Source: Alcanivorax sp.
GTDB taxonomy: Bacteria; Pseudomonadota; Gammaproteobacteria; Pseudomonadales; Alcanivoracaceae
Length of the DNA stretch: 64,000 bases
Direction: 5' to 3'
Assembly (NCBI RefSeq): GCF_002726155.1
Contig: NZ_PBSH01000004.1
Location: 1-64,000, forward strand
The stretch's first letter is position 1, and every line of letters begins with the position of its first letter. Below are positions 1 to 7,765 of this stretch, one piece after another. Position numbers and translations under genes: made by a program. Below the pieces are notes generated by a model. The model saw only the letters and a program-made list of their open reading frames with translations, did not search any database and was not told the origin of the DNA.

Positions 1-81
1 CGGCCTCATAAACACAACGGCGGATTGCCGCCGAATGTGGCAGAACAGGCCTACTGGAAAGCTCAAAAGACGGTGGCCTAA
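1..81 (+). CDS. C-terminal end of an IS3-type transposase (partial, 5' end outside window)
   Basis: Frame 1 is open from the left edge to a TAA at 79-81 and encodes about 26 residues. They include RPHKHNGGLPP and end QKTVA. This resembles the C-terminus of IS3-family OrfB transposases (DDE integrase fold), which often end with an RPH.YNGGL-like block and KTVA. Only the tail is present, so the catalytic domain, subgroup and integrity cannot be judged. The element would end just downstream, around position 98-102. Confidence 0.5.
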   Translation, partial: RPHKHNGGLPPNVAEQAYWKAQKTVA

Positions 82-100
82 AACACTTGACCACTACACA
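1..100 (+). mobile_element. Right end of an insertion sequence (IS3-like), truncated by window edge
   Basis: The transposase tail is followed within a few bases by TTGACCACTACA (87-98), a plausible terminal inverted repeat. A near-identical motif, TTGACCACTGCA, sits in the same orientation at 1402-1413 without a transposase next to it. The left end of the element lies outside the window, so the terminal repeat and target duplication cannot be confirmed. Confidence 0.4.
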
Positions 101-117
101 TGGTTGTTACGGGTGAT

Positions 118-810
118 TTATCTATTTAAATTGAGGTTACACCCAATGTGTGAGGTGCTTATGAAATTGAAAGTGCAGAAAATTAGTAATGGCGCAGGAC
201 TTCGAGTCCCTAAAACTGTCTTGCAGCATCTTGGTCTTGATGTGGGAAGTATCGTTGATATGGAACTGACTGATGAGCAGTTGATCATTCGCCCAAAGCC
301 CATGCCGACCTTGGAAGAGATGTTGGCAGCTTGTACACCAGAGAATACCGCACTGAGCGAGGAAGACCGCGAGTGGCTTAGCGATGGTCCGGTCGGTAAA
401 GAGATTTTGTGATCCCCTGCCCGGCGCCACCAATAATGTAACAGGGATGCAGCGGTTGCGTCGCGCACAGTTGACACGGCATTCGTGCTACCCGATTGAT
501 TATCATAATAAAATACACCACTTGGTGTGCATACATGGTAAATAGAGTAATACGGTTGATTGTCCTGTAACTGAAGTCCTTGCCCCTCCGTCACTCTAAA
601 GCGCAGGAATGACGCCACCAGGGCCATTGCATGGGGACTTCCCTCCTCGGGTGAACACATTGAAATCATCGGCTCTAAGTTTGCTTCCAAGATAGATGTC
701 AGGGGATGGCGCTCGAAGATTTTTAACAGCCCGCAAAATGGGTCAGAGGAATAATCCCAACCAAGAATTATAAGTGCTTTAGGAAAGCCATCAATTACGG
801 ACACCTCCAA
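118..810 (-). CDS. Unknown protein, probably 3'-truncated or with spurious C-terminus
   Basis: The minus-strand frame runs 230 codons from a TTG at 810, 12 bases after the stop of the upstream unknown gene and overlapping a GGAGG motif. The first ~130 residues look protein-like (aromatic-rich, for example PYYSIYHVCTPSGVFYYDNQ). The last ~100 residues are antisense to the MazE-like gene and turn Ser/Arg-rich, so they are probably not genuine. A sensible reading is a gene whose 3' end was replaced when the mazE/IS segment arrived. I do not recognise the family. Base composition is lower in GC than the rest of the window. The start is uncertain. Confidence 0.35.
   Translation of the reverse strand: MEVSVIDGFPKALIILGWDYSSDPFCGLLKIFERHPLTSILEANLEPMISMCSPEEGSPHAMALVASFLRFRVTEGQGLQLQDNQPYYSIYHVCTPSGVFYYDNQSGSTNAVSTVRDATAASLLHYWWRRAGDHKISLPTGPSLSHSRSSSLSAVFSGVQAANISSKVGMGFGRMINCSSVSSISTILPTSRPRCCKTVLGTRSPAPLLIFCTFNFISTSHIGCNLNLNR
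161..412 (+). CDS. MazE/PemI-like antitoxin (AbrB fold), no adjacent toxin
   Basis: An 83-residue protein. The N-terminal half (KLKVQKISNGAGLRVPK, then VGSIVDMEL and LIIRPKP) is the swapped-hairpin AbrB/MazE DNA-binding fold. The C-terminal half (TLEEMLAACTPEN, then EWLSDGPVGKE) matches the part of MazE/PemI antitoxins that wraps the toxin. I chose the ATG at 161 because the fold starts there; the frame is open back to 35 but that extension overlaps the IS end. In typical loci mazF overlaps or follows the antitoxin stop, but no plus-strand toxin ORF is seen after 412. It is either an orphan antitoxin or a remnant. Function as an antitoxin is inferred from the family. Confidence 0.7.
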   Translation: MKLKVQKISNGAGLRVPKTVLQHLGLDVGSIVDMELTDEQLIIRPKPMPTLEEMLAACTPENTALSEEDREWLSDGPVGKEIL

Positions 811-822
811 GTGCTAAGTTGC

Positions 823-1368
823 TTATTTGCTGCTGCGTGAAGCCTTTTTTTTCAACCACTCCTTAAAAAAATCAGCCCATATATCTGAAGGCTGACCGTC
901 TTCAAACACACCATAGAGCTCTGAGATTGCTCCATTGATTGGATCAAGAGAAAGTACACCAAACCCCGAAATAACCGGAAGATTGTAAGATATATGTGAT
1001 TTTGGTTTTTTTACAATTTCCCACCGCAAGTCATCTCTAAAAATAAAAAGTAATCTCGATATTAATAGACCAACATGAGCCGCAAGAGAGAATCCCTCAT
1101 TGGTTAAATCAGAGTCATTATAGAAAATACCACTATCGCGGTTTCCTTCTATCTCTTCCCCCAGAACTAGCAAAGCCTCGATTGCAGATGTTTTATCTAT
1201 GGATTGAAAATTTATTTTTATTTCAAAAAAATCAATGAGAAATGTTGTTTTTTCGTCTATAGATCCGATTAGCCAATCGCAATAACTTTGGGCATCCTTA
1301 CTTGACCATGACGACGGTTCACTTAATGCCAAATACAGGGGTGGAACAAACTTATCAAAACTTGCCAT
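823..1368 (-). CDS. Unknown AT-rich protein, likely horizontally acquired
   Basis: A 181-residue protein from an ATG at 1368, without signal peptide or membrane helices. It has an acidic, Phe/Ile-rich N-terminal half and a basic tail ending WLKKKASRSSK. Codon use is clearly AT-rich compared with the rest of the window, pointing to recent transfer. It is probably co-transcribed with the ORF that follows 12 bases downstream. Size and setting next to an IS end and an antitoxin would suit an immunity-type or accessory protein, but no motif supports a function and I do not assign one. Confidence 0.65.
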   Translation of the reverse strand: MASFDKFVPPLYLALSEPSSWSSKDAQSYCDWLIGSIDEKTTFLIDFFEIKINFQSIDKTSAIEALLVLGEEIEGNRDSGIFYNDSDLTNEGFSLAAHVGLLISRLLFIFRDDLRWEIVKKPKSHISYNLPVISGFGVLSLDPINGAISELYGVFEDGQPSDIWADFFKEWLKKKASRSSK

Positions 1369-1521
1369 ATTATTCTCGCGTACATAACTTGTTGCTTTCT
1401 ATTGACCACTGCAAAGCTCCAGGCCGCCAGACAAGCATTTATTCCTTAAGGCTGCGCATGCCAGGACTTCATTCCACCTAGCAAATCACGCACGCCTGAT
1501 CCATGAGCGAGCCCAAGTAAA

Positions 1522-1533
1522 CATATGCATATG
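1522..1533. promoter_or_regulatory. Perfect 12-bp palindrome upstream of czc operon (candidate operator)
   Basis: CATATGCATATG at 1522-1533 is a perfect palindrome about 115 bases before the first gene of the metal-efflux operon. Downstream, TTGACG (1587-1592) and GAGTAT (1611-1616) could be -35 and -10 boxes with an 18-base spacer. Both assignments are guesses from spacing. The rest of the 1369-1646 gap shows no gene I can support. Confidence 0.3.
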
Positions 1534-1646
1534 CTCCATATTTCGCCACCAGCTGTAAATAGAAGGGCTTAGCGATCAGAATCAGATTGACGCACCAAGG
1601 CGGCTTGCTAGAGTATGCAGCTTGGTTCTTTTGGCACTGGCAAAAC

Positions 1647-2003
1647 ATGAATTTCAGCAAGTCCAGACATTCCTTCACCGCCCTGCTGCTCGGCATGTTG
1701 ATGCTGTGCAGTGCCATAGCGGGTGCAACCGAGTCGATTCCGCACTCGGTGAATGTGGATGCGACCTGCCAGGTTCATGTCGCTGATGCCAAACCGGATG
1801 GCGAATCCGTAGAACGCCATAGCGGTGAATGTGATCAACATCAGTGTTGCCTCCCACACAGCTCATGCGCCACCCTCGCCCATCAGGCCATGACGCTCAG
1901 ACCTGTGCCCGCCAGCGAATGGCACAAGCCCTCCCCTGTTGATGCGCTTTCTCTTGTCACGCAGCCTCCTGTCCCACCTCCCAATAGCAACGGTTTGATC
2001 TGA
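1647..2003 (+). CDS. CzcI-like small periplasmic Cys/His protein of metal-efflux locus
   Basis: A 118-residue secreted protein. A signal peptide (MNFSKSRHSFTALLLGMLML... cut after AIAGA) is followed by a short segment with the cluster CDQHQCCLPHSSC and several further His residues. That is typical of the small CzcI-type proteins that precede czcCBA operons and are thought to bind or sense metal in the periplasm. The ATG at 1647 is chosen because the signal peptide begins there; the frame is open to an upstream TTG at 1587. It lies 45 bases before czcC in the same direction and is probably in the same transcript. The exact role is inferred from position and composition. Confidence 0.6.
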   Translation: MNFSKSRHSFTALLLGMLMLCSAIAGATESIPHSVNVDATCQVHVADAKPDGESVERHSGECDQHQCCLPHSSCATLAHQAMTLRPVPASEWHKPSPVDALSLVTQPPVPPPNSNGLI

Positions 2004-2048
2004 TCTTCGTCGGCGAGATTCGCCGCAATCCGTTATTGGGAGATTTTC

Positions 2049-3347
2049 ATGAAAAGCCGAATTCCCGGCTGGCGCCTTGTTGCGTCGTCCCTGCTGTGCC
2101 TGTTCGCGTCAGGCAATCTCATTGCGAGTAATGCATCCGTGCCGACAGGCACCGAGATTACCCTGCAAGAAGTACTCAGCCGTGCCATCGAGCAAAACCC
2201 TGCACTTGCCGTTTATCCCTATCGGCTCAGAGCAGCCGATGCGGCTGTAATCCAGTCCAGTCTTGGCCCGCAACCAGAACTCTCCGTTGAGATAGAAAAT
2301 ATAGCCGGTGACGCACCGCTAAACGGTGTTGAGGGTGCGCAGATAACGGTTGCCCTCAGTCAGTTGATTGAACTGGGAAACAAGCGAGACTCTCGTAGCG
2401 ACGTCGCTCACCGAGCTTTGGATACGGAACGACAAGGCTACGCCATCGCACGACTTGATGTGTTGGGCGAAGCGGTGACTCGTTACATCACGCTGGCCCG
2501 CTTTGAGGAAGAACTCGCACTGGCAGAACGCACTCTCCGGTTGGCCGAAAAAGCGGAACAGGCAACCCGCCGCCGCGTTAATGCGGGTGCCGCCCCGAAG
2601 GCTGACTTGACGCGAATGACCCTCGCCAGCCGGCATGCGGATATTATTCGCCGCCGTGCCAATATGGAGCGCGGGCGCGCCAGCCAGCAACTGGCTGCAC
2701 TCTGGGGCCAGCAAGGGGCAGATCAACTGCACCCCGCATCCTCACTGAGGCCGCTCCCTGAACTTCCCGCACGGAATCAAATCCTGGATCAGCTTGTGCA
2801 GGCTCCGCAATTGTTACAGCTGGCGAGCGAAACGCGTTTGCATGCGGCCCAGAGCCGTCTTGCCACTGCCCGGGGCAGCCGTGACGTCACCGTTTCTGTT
2901 GGCGCTCGGCATGATCGCGTGGAGGATAACAATACCCTGGTGCTGGGGTTTTCTGTCCCACTCAACCTAAACAACCCCAATCGTGGAAATATCGCTCGTG
3001 CTGAGTCGCAACTGGCCGCCAGTGAGGCCCTGCTGCAGGCTCGCCGGATTGAATTGGTAGCAGCCCTGGACACCCTCTATCGCTCATTGAACCTGTTACG
3101 TGAAGAACTCGGGCTGATTGAAGATCAGGCCCTGCCACTGGCCAGGCAACTGTACGCGGATATCGAAAAAGGTTACCGCTCTGGCCGGTACAGGCTGCTT
3201 GAGCTGGTCGATGCCCAACAGGAACAACTCAATCTGGAGCGCCGGGCCATTAACCTTGCCGCACAGTTCCACTTGCAACGAAACGAACTGGAGCGCCTCA
3301 CCGGCCTGCCGTTTTCCCAGGCTGACGAACAGGAAATTTCCCAATGA
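2049..3347 (+). CDS. czcC: CzcC-like outer-membrane factor of heavy-metal RND efflux system
   Basis: A 432-residue TolC-family protein with a signal peptide and two long helical repeats (about residues 40-220 and 240-420) rich in Leu, Ala, Arg and Glu. Recognisable pieces are LSRAIEQNP near the N-terminus and GYRSGRYRLLELVDAQQEQL in the second repeat. It would form the trimeric outer-membrane exit duct for the CzcBA pump. The start has a clear ribosome site (GGGAG, 6 bases before ATG). The stop overlaps the czcB start by four bases, so the pair is translationally coupled. Confidence 0.9.
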   Translation: MKSRIPGWRLVASSLLCLFASGNLIASNASVPTGTEITLQEVLSRAIEQNPALAVYPYRLRAADAAVIQSSLGPQPELSVEIENIAGDAPLNGVEGAQITVALSQLIELGNKRDSRSDVAHRALDTERQGYAIARLDVLGEAVTRYITLARFEEELALAERTLRLAEKAEQATRRRVNAGAAPKADLTRMTLASRHADIIRRRANMERGRASQQLAALWGQQGADQLHPASSLRPLPELPARNQILDQLVQAPQLLQLASETRLHAAQSRLATARGSRDVTVSVGARHDRVEDNNTLVLGFSVPLNLNNPNRGNIARAESQLAASEALLQARRIELVAALDTLYRSLNLLREELGLIEDQALPLARQLYADIEKGYRSGRYRLLELVDAQQEQLNLERRAINLAAQFHLQRNELERLTGLPFSQADEQEISQ

Positions 3348-4579
3348 AAACACTAACTATCCTTTTTGCGCTTTATCTCCTGATGCTTTCCCCGTTGGCA
3401 GCAGCCAGTGGAAACCACGGGCACGGGGAACATGATCATGGTTCGCATGAACAAGAAACGGCCGGACCCAACGGGGGGCATTTACTAAAAAAACAGGACA
3501 TCATTGTTGAAATACTCAAGAAAGAAGAGGACGGCTTGGCTTCCTTGCTGGCATGGGTAACCCGTGACGACGAACCGCTGGATGATCTCACCCTCTCCGC
3601 AACCCTCACTCGCCTGGATGGGGAGCAGAAAGTCGTCACATTTCAGCATGACGGTGATCACTGGCAAGGAGAACAAAAGATACAGCCGCCCCACTCCTTC
3701 GATATCAGCATCGAGCTGAAAATTGATGGAGAGCTTGAGCACCATCAATGGCAATGGGCATCCTACGAGGGGCGCGCGATCATTTCTGCTGGCGCTGCAA
3801 AGCTCGCCGGCATCACCACCGAGAAAGCCCTTGGCGGGGCCATCGCCACACAAACCCAAGCCTACGGGCGTCTGGCCATCCCCCCTGAGCACCGAGCTGA
3901 TTTACGGGCCCGTTTCCCCGGGCTAATCACGTCAATGAGCGCCTCTGTCGGCGACGTTGTTAACAAAGGCGACACGCTCGCGGTGGTTGAATCCAACGAC
4001 AGCCTGCGAGCTTATCGTATTCGCGCCCCGTTCAGTGGTGTTGTTCAGCAGCGTCATGCCAACGCTGGCGAAGTGGCAGGTCAACACCCCTTGTTTACTC
4101 TTATTAATAGTGAATCTCTGTGGGCTGAACTGACACTGTTTCCCCAGCAGCGTAGAGCCGTAAAGAAAGGGCAAGCCGTCACCCTGCATCTTGGCGACGA
4201 CCAATGGCAAAGCCAGATAAAAAGCCTGGTCCCAGAGGCCGAAACCGGTTCTGTAGCGACCATGATTGCTCGAGCCCCAGTGGCTAACACAGATGGCCGT
4301 TTGGCCCCGGGAGATCTGGTTGAAGCTGACATCGTCACCGCTAGTGACACAGTTTCACTGCGTGTGGACAACCATGCCCTGCAAGAAATGGAGGGCAAAA
4401 CCGTTGTATTTATCAATAGCGGGGAAGCCTACGAAAGCCGGGCTGTCACTCTGGGTCGCCGGGATAATCAGTACAGCGAAGTACTGGATGGCATTAAAGC
4501 CGGGGATCGATACGTAGTAAAAAACAGCTACTTGATTAAAGCCGACATCCTCAAAGCCGGCGCGGCGCATCACCACTAA
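3344..4579 (+). CDS. czcB: CzcB-like periplasmic adaptor (membrane fusion protein)
   Basis: A 411-residue adaptor linking the inner-membrane pump to CzcC. After a signal peptide (MKTLTILFALYLLMLSPLAAA) comes a His-rich stretch (about residues 24-36, NHGHGEHDHGSH) that could bind metal. A CzcB-type domain, a biotinyl-lipoyl-like pair around residues 190-250 (RARFPGLITSMSASVGDVVNKGD and PFSGVVQQRHANAGEV), a beta-barrel, and a C-terminal AAHHH follow. It starts inside the czcC stop (ATGA overlap). The His-rich ends suggest divalent metal cargo, consistent with the motif in CzcA. Confidence 0.9.
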   Translation: MKTLTILFALYLLMLSPLAAASGNHGHGEHDHGSHEQETAGPNGGHLLKKQDIIVEILKKEEDGLASLLAWVTRDDEPLDDLTLSATLTRLDGEQKVVTFQHDGDHWQGEQKIQPPHSFDISIELKIDGELEHHQWQWASYEGRAIISAGAAKLAGITTEKALGGAIATQTQAYGRLAIPPEHRADLRARFPGLITSMSASVGDVVNKGDTLAVVESNDSLRAYRIRAPFSGVVQQRHANAGEVAGQHPLFTLINSESLWAELTLFPQQRRAVKKGQAVTLHLGDDQWQSQIKSLVPEAETGSVATMIARAPVANTDGRLAPGDLVEADIVTASDTVSLRVDNHALQEMEGKTVVFINSGEAYESRAVTLGRRDNQYSEVLDGIKAGDRYVVKNSYLIKADILKAGAAHHH

Positions 4580-4591
4580 GGAGAAAACCGA

Positions 4592-7500
4592 ATGATAGAT
4601 GCCATCGTTCGCTTCTCCATTGAGAGGCGCATTCTGGTGCTGACGCTGATCCTTGGGTTAGTCGGTTTGGGCACGTGGAGTTATCAGCGGCTGCCTATTG
4701 ATGCAGTCCCTGACATCACCAATGTACAGGTACAAATCAATACCGAAGCACCGGGTTACTCCCCCCTTGAAGCGGAACAAAGGGTCACCTTCCCGGTAGA
4801 AACCGCCCTGTACGGTTTGCCGAATCTGGATTACACCCGTTCTATCTCCCGATACGGCTTGTCCCAGGTCACGGTCGTATTCGAGGAAGGCACGGATATT
4901 TACTTCGCCCGTAATCTGGTTAATGAAAGGCTAAGTGCAATCAAAGGTGCGCTTCCCGCAGAACTTGAACCAAGAATGGGGCCAATGGCCACCGGATTGG
5001 GCGAAATCTTTCTCTACACCGTAGAGGCGGAGCCTGGTGCCCGCCAGGCAGATGGCAGTGAGTATGATGCGGTAGCGCTGCGGGAAATCCAGGACTGGAT
5101 CATCAAGCCGCAACTGGCCCAGGTCAGAGGGGTGGCAGAAGTAAATGGTATTGGCGGGTACGACAAACAATACCATGTCCTTCCTTCCCCAACACGGCTG
5201 CTTCAGTTCGGTATTACGCTCGAGCAGCTCGCTACCTCGCTGAAGCGAAATAACAGTAACCGTGGTGCGGGTTACATAGAACGCAATGGTCAACAGCTAC
5301 TGGTGAGGACACCGGGGCAACTGAAAACCCTTAGCGACATTGAAAATGTGGTTATCACTGTGCATGACGGCACCCCCGTAAAAGTGAGGGATGTGGCCTC
5401 TGTAGCGATAGGTAAAGAACTGCGCACCGGGGCATCGACCCGTGATGGTCGTGAAACCGTGCTTGGCACGGTGATGATGCTGATGGGAGAAAACTCCAAT
5501 CAGGTTGCTCGGGACGTGGCCAAACGACTGGAGGCGGTCAAACCTTCCCTGCCCGACGGCATCAAGCTGGAGGCAGTGTATAACCGCACCACCCTGGTTG
5601 AAAAAACCATTGCCACCGTTCGAACCAACCTGTTTGAAGGCGCGCTGCTGGTTATCACCGTGCTGTTTTTGCTGTTGGGCAATTTTCGGGCAGCCCTGAT
5701 TACCGCGGCGGTAATCCCGCTATCCATGCTCGCCACCATTAGCGGTATGGTCAAAACCGGCGTGTCAGCCAACCTGATGAGTCTGGGCGCGCTGGACTTT
5801 GGCCTGATTGTGGATGGCGCGGTGATCATCGTGGAAAACTGTATTCGACGCTTGTCGGAAGCTCAGGGCAAAAGCAAAGGTGTCCTGCCATTAGGTGAGC
5901 GGATGCAGCTGGTCTATGAGGCCACCACTGAGGTAATTCGCCCCAGCCTGTTTGGGGTGGCCATTATTACCATGGTGTACATCCCGATCTTCAGTCTTAC
6001 TGGCGTGGAAGGGAAAATGTTTCACCCCATGGCGGCCACGGTGATGATGGCGCTACTTGCCGCCATGCTGTTTTCACTTACTGTGGTCCCGGCTGCGGTT
6101 GCCACTTTCATGGGTGGCAAGATCAGCGAGAAAGAGAGCCCCATCATTCGTTCCGCCAAATCCCTGTACCGGCCCTTGCTGGAAAAGGCCCTGGTGTTGC
6201 GCAAGCTAGTGGTCGCTGCAGCAGTAGTTCTGGTGCTGCTGTGTGGGTGGCTGATGACCACACTGGGCTCGGAGTTTATTCCGCAACTGGACGAAGGCGA
6301 CATTGCCATGCATGCCCTTCGCATACCTGGAACCGGCATCGAACAATCGGTGGATATGCAGATCATGCTCGATGAGCGTTTAAAGCATATCGAAGAAATC
6401 GACAAACTGGTTTCACGGATCGGCACCCCGGAAGTCGCTAACGACCCGATGCCACCTAACGTGTCCGATAATTTTCTGATACTGAAACCCAGAGATCAGT
6501 GGCCGGACCCATCGAAAAGCAAAGAGGCGCTGATCGAGGAATTGTCCAGCGCAGTGCTGGAGGTGCCCGGCAATAACTTCGAGTTTACCCAACCCATCGA
6601 AATGCGTTTTAACGAACTGATTTCCGGTGTGCGAGCGGATCTTGGCATTAAGGTTTTTGGTGACGATCTGGATACCCTGCGCGAAACCGCCAATGTCATC
6701 ATGGAGCAGGTGCAATCGCTGCCCGGGGCAGCCGATGTACGCGTGGAACAGGTGACCGGACAACCCATGCTGACGGTCGTGCCTGATCGAGAAGCACTCG
6801 GTCGTTATGGCATTACCGTAGATGAGGTTCAACACCTGATCGCGAGCGGCATTGGTGGCGAACAAGTGGGGCTGATTTATGAAGGGGATCGGCGCTTCAA
6901 GCTGATGGTGCGGTTGCCCGAATCACTACGCCAGGACGTGGACCGTCTGCAGTTGCTTCCCGTGCCACTGCCTGGGGGCGGTTACATTCCGCTAAATGAA
7001 GTCGCACGGCTGGAGATCAAACCGGCCCCGGCACAAATTAGCCGGGAAAACGGTAAACGCCGAGTCGTTGTCACCGCCAATGTGCGCGACCGGGATCTGG
7101 GCAGTTTTGTTGAAGCCGTGCAGCAGCGCATCACCCAGCGAGTCGATTTACCCAGTGGCTACTGGCTGGATTTTGGCGGTACCTTCGAACAATTGGAGTC
7201 AGCCAGTCAGCGTCTGTCACTGGTCGTGCCGGTAACCTTGGCCGTCATATTTTGCTTGCTGATAATGGCTTTTGGTTCTGTGAGGGATTCGGTAATCATT
7301 TTTACCGGTGTTCCTCTGGCGCTGACGGGGGGTGTCCTTGCTCTGTGGATTCGCTCGATGCCACTTTCTATTTCCGCTGGTGTGGGGTTTGTTGCCCTGT
7401 CTGGTGTGGCAGTCCTGAACGGCCTGGTCATGGTAACCTTCATTCGTGACCTCTGGCACAGGACAGGCGACCTCCGGCATGCCGTCATTGACGGCGCACT

Positions 7501-7714
7501 GATCCGGTTACGCCCGGTCCTTATGACTGCCTTGGTCGCCAGCCTTGGCTTTGTGCCCATGGCGCTGAACACCGGGACGGGGGCAGAGGTCCAGCGACCG
7601 CTCGCGACAGTGGTTATCGGAGGGATTATTTCCTCGACCCTATTGACGCTTCTTGTTCTGCCTGTGCTCTATCATTGGCTGCACAGCAGAGACCAAAAAG
7701 ATCCGCAGTCCTGA
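4592..7714 (+). CDS. czcA: CzcA-like heavy-metal RND proton antiporter
   Basis: A 1040-residue inner-membrane pump of the HME-RND family: TM1 at about 12-30, a large periplasmic loop, TM2-6 at about 335-530, a second loop, and TM8-12 at 860-1030. TM4 carries DFGLIVDGAVIIVEN at 402-416. The residues known to be essential for proton coupling in Cupriavidus CzcA (D402, D408, E415) are present at the same numbers. This DFG...DGA form is typical of Zn/Co/Cd/Ni pumps rather than the Cu/Ag (CusA) type. The ribosome site is GGAG, 8 bases before ATG. It is the last gene of the operon and a strong hairpin follows. Confidence 0.93.
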   Translation: MIDAIVRFSIERRILVLTLILGLVGLGTWSYQRLPIDAVPDITNVQVQINTEAPGYSPLEAEQRVTFPVETALYGLPNLDYTRSISRYGLSQVTVVFEEGTDIYFARNLVNERLSAIKGALPAELEPRMGPMATGLGEIFLYTVEAEPGARQADGSEYDAVALREIQDWIIKPQLAQVRGVAEVNGIGGYDKQYHVLPSPTRLLQFGITLEQLATSLKRNNSNRGAGYIERNGQQLLVRTPGQLKTLSDIENVVITVHDGTPVKVRDVASVAIGKELRTGASTRDGRETVLGTVMMLMGENSNQVARDVAKRLEAVKPSLPDGIKLEAVYNRTTLVEKTIATVRTNLFEGALLVITVLFLLLGNFRAALITAAVIPLSMLATISGMVKTGVSANLMSLGALDFGLIVDGAVIIVENCIRRLSEAQGKSKGVLPLGERMQLVYEATTEVIRPSLFGVAIITMVYIPIFSLTGVEGKMFHPMAATVMMALLAAMLFSLTVVPAAVATFMGGKISEKESPIIRSAKSLYRPLLEKALVLRKLVVAAAVVLVLLCGWLMTTLGSEFIPQLDEGDIAMHALRIPGTGIEQSVDMQIMLDERLKHIEEIDKLVSRIGTPEVANDPMPPNVSDNFLILKPRDQWPDPSKSKEALIEELSSAVLEVPGNNFEFTQPIEMRFNELISGVRADLGIKVFGDDLDTLRETANVIMEQVQSLPGAADVRVEQVTGQPMLTVVPDREALGRYGITVDEVQHLIASGIGGEQVGLIYEGDRRFKLMVRLPESLRQDVDRLQLLPVPLPGGGYIPLNEVARLEIKPAPAQISRENGKRRVVVTANVRDRDLGSFVEAVQQRITQRVDLPSGYWLDFGGTFEQLESASQRLSLVVPVTLAVIFCLLIMAFGSVRDSVIIFTGVPLALTGGVLALWIRSMPLSISAGVGFVALSGVAVLNGLVMVTFIRDLWHRTGDLRHAVIDGALIRLRPVLMTALVASLGFVPMALNTGTGAEVQRPLATVVIGGIISSTLLTLLVLPVLYHWLHSRDQKDPQS

Positions 7715-7717
7715 TGC

Positions 7718-7751
7718 AGTGAGGCTCAACGTTAACTCGTTGAGCCTCACT
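7718..7751. terminator. Perfect 14-bp hairpin between czcA and the convergent porin gene
   Basis: AGTGAGGCTCAACG (7718-7731) pairs perfectly with CGTTGAGCCTCACT (7738-7751) across a 6-base loop. It begins 3 bases after the czcA stop and lies 15 bases before the stop of the opposing gene. There is no T-run on either side, but position and strength suggest a shared bidirectional terminator. Confidence 0.75.
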
Positions 7752-7765
7752 CATATCCCGAAAGA

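Noticed and set aside
35..160. N-terminal extension of the MazE-like protein
   Set aside because: The extension overlaps the IS end, contains no family similarity, and the AbrB fold starts at 161.
137..433. 98-codon minus-strand ORF opposite the antitoxin
   Set aside because: It is fully antisense to the antitoxin and overlaps another minus-strand frame; no motif supports it.
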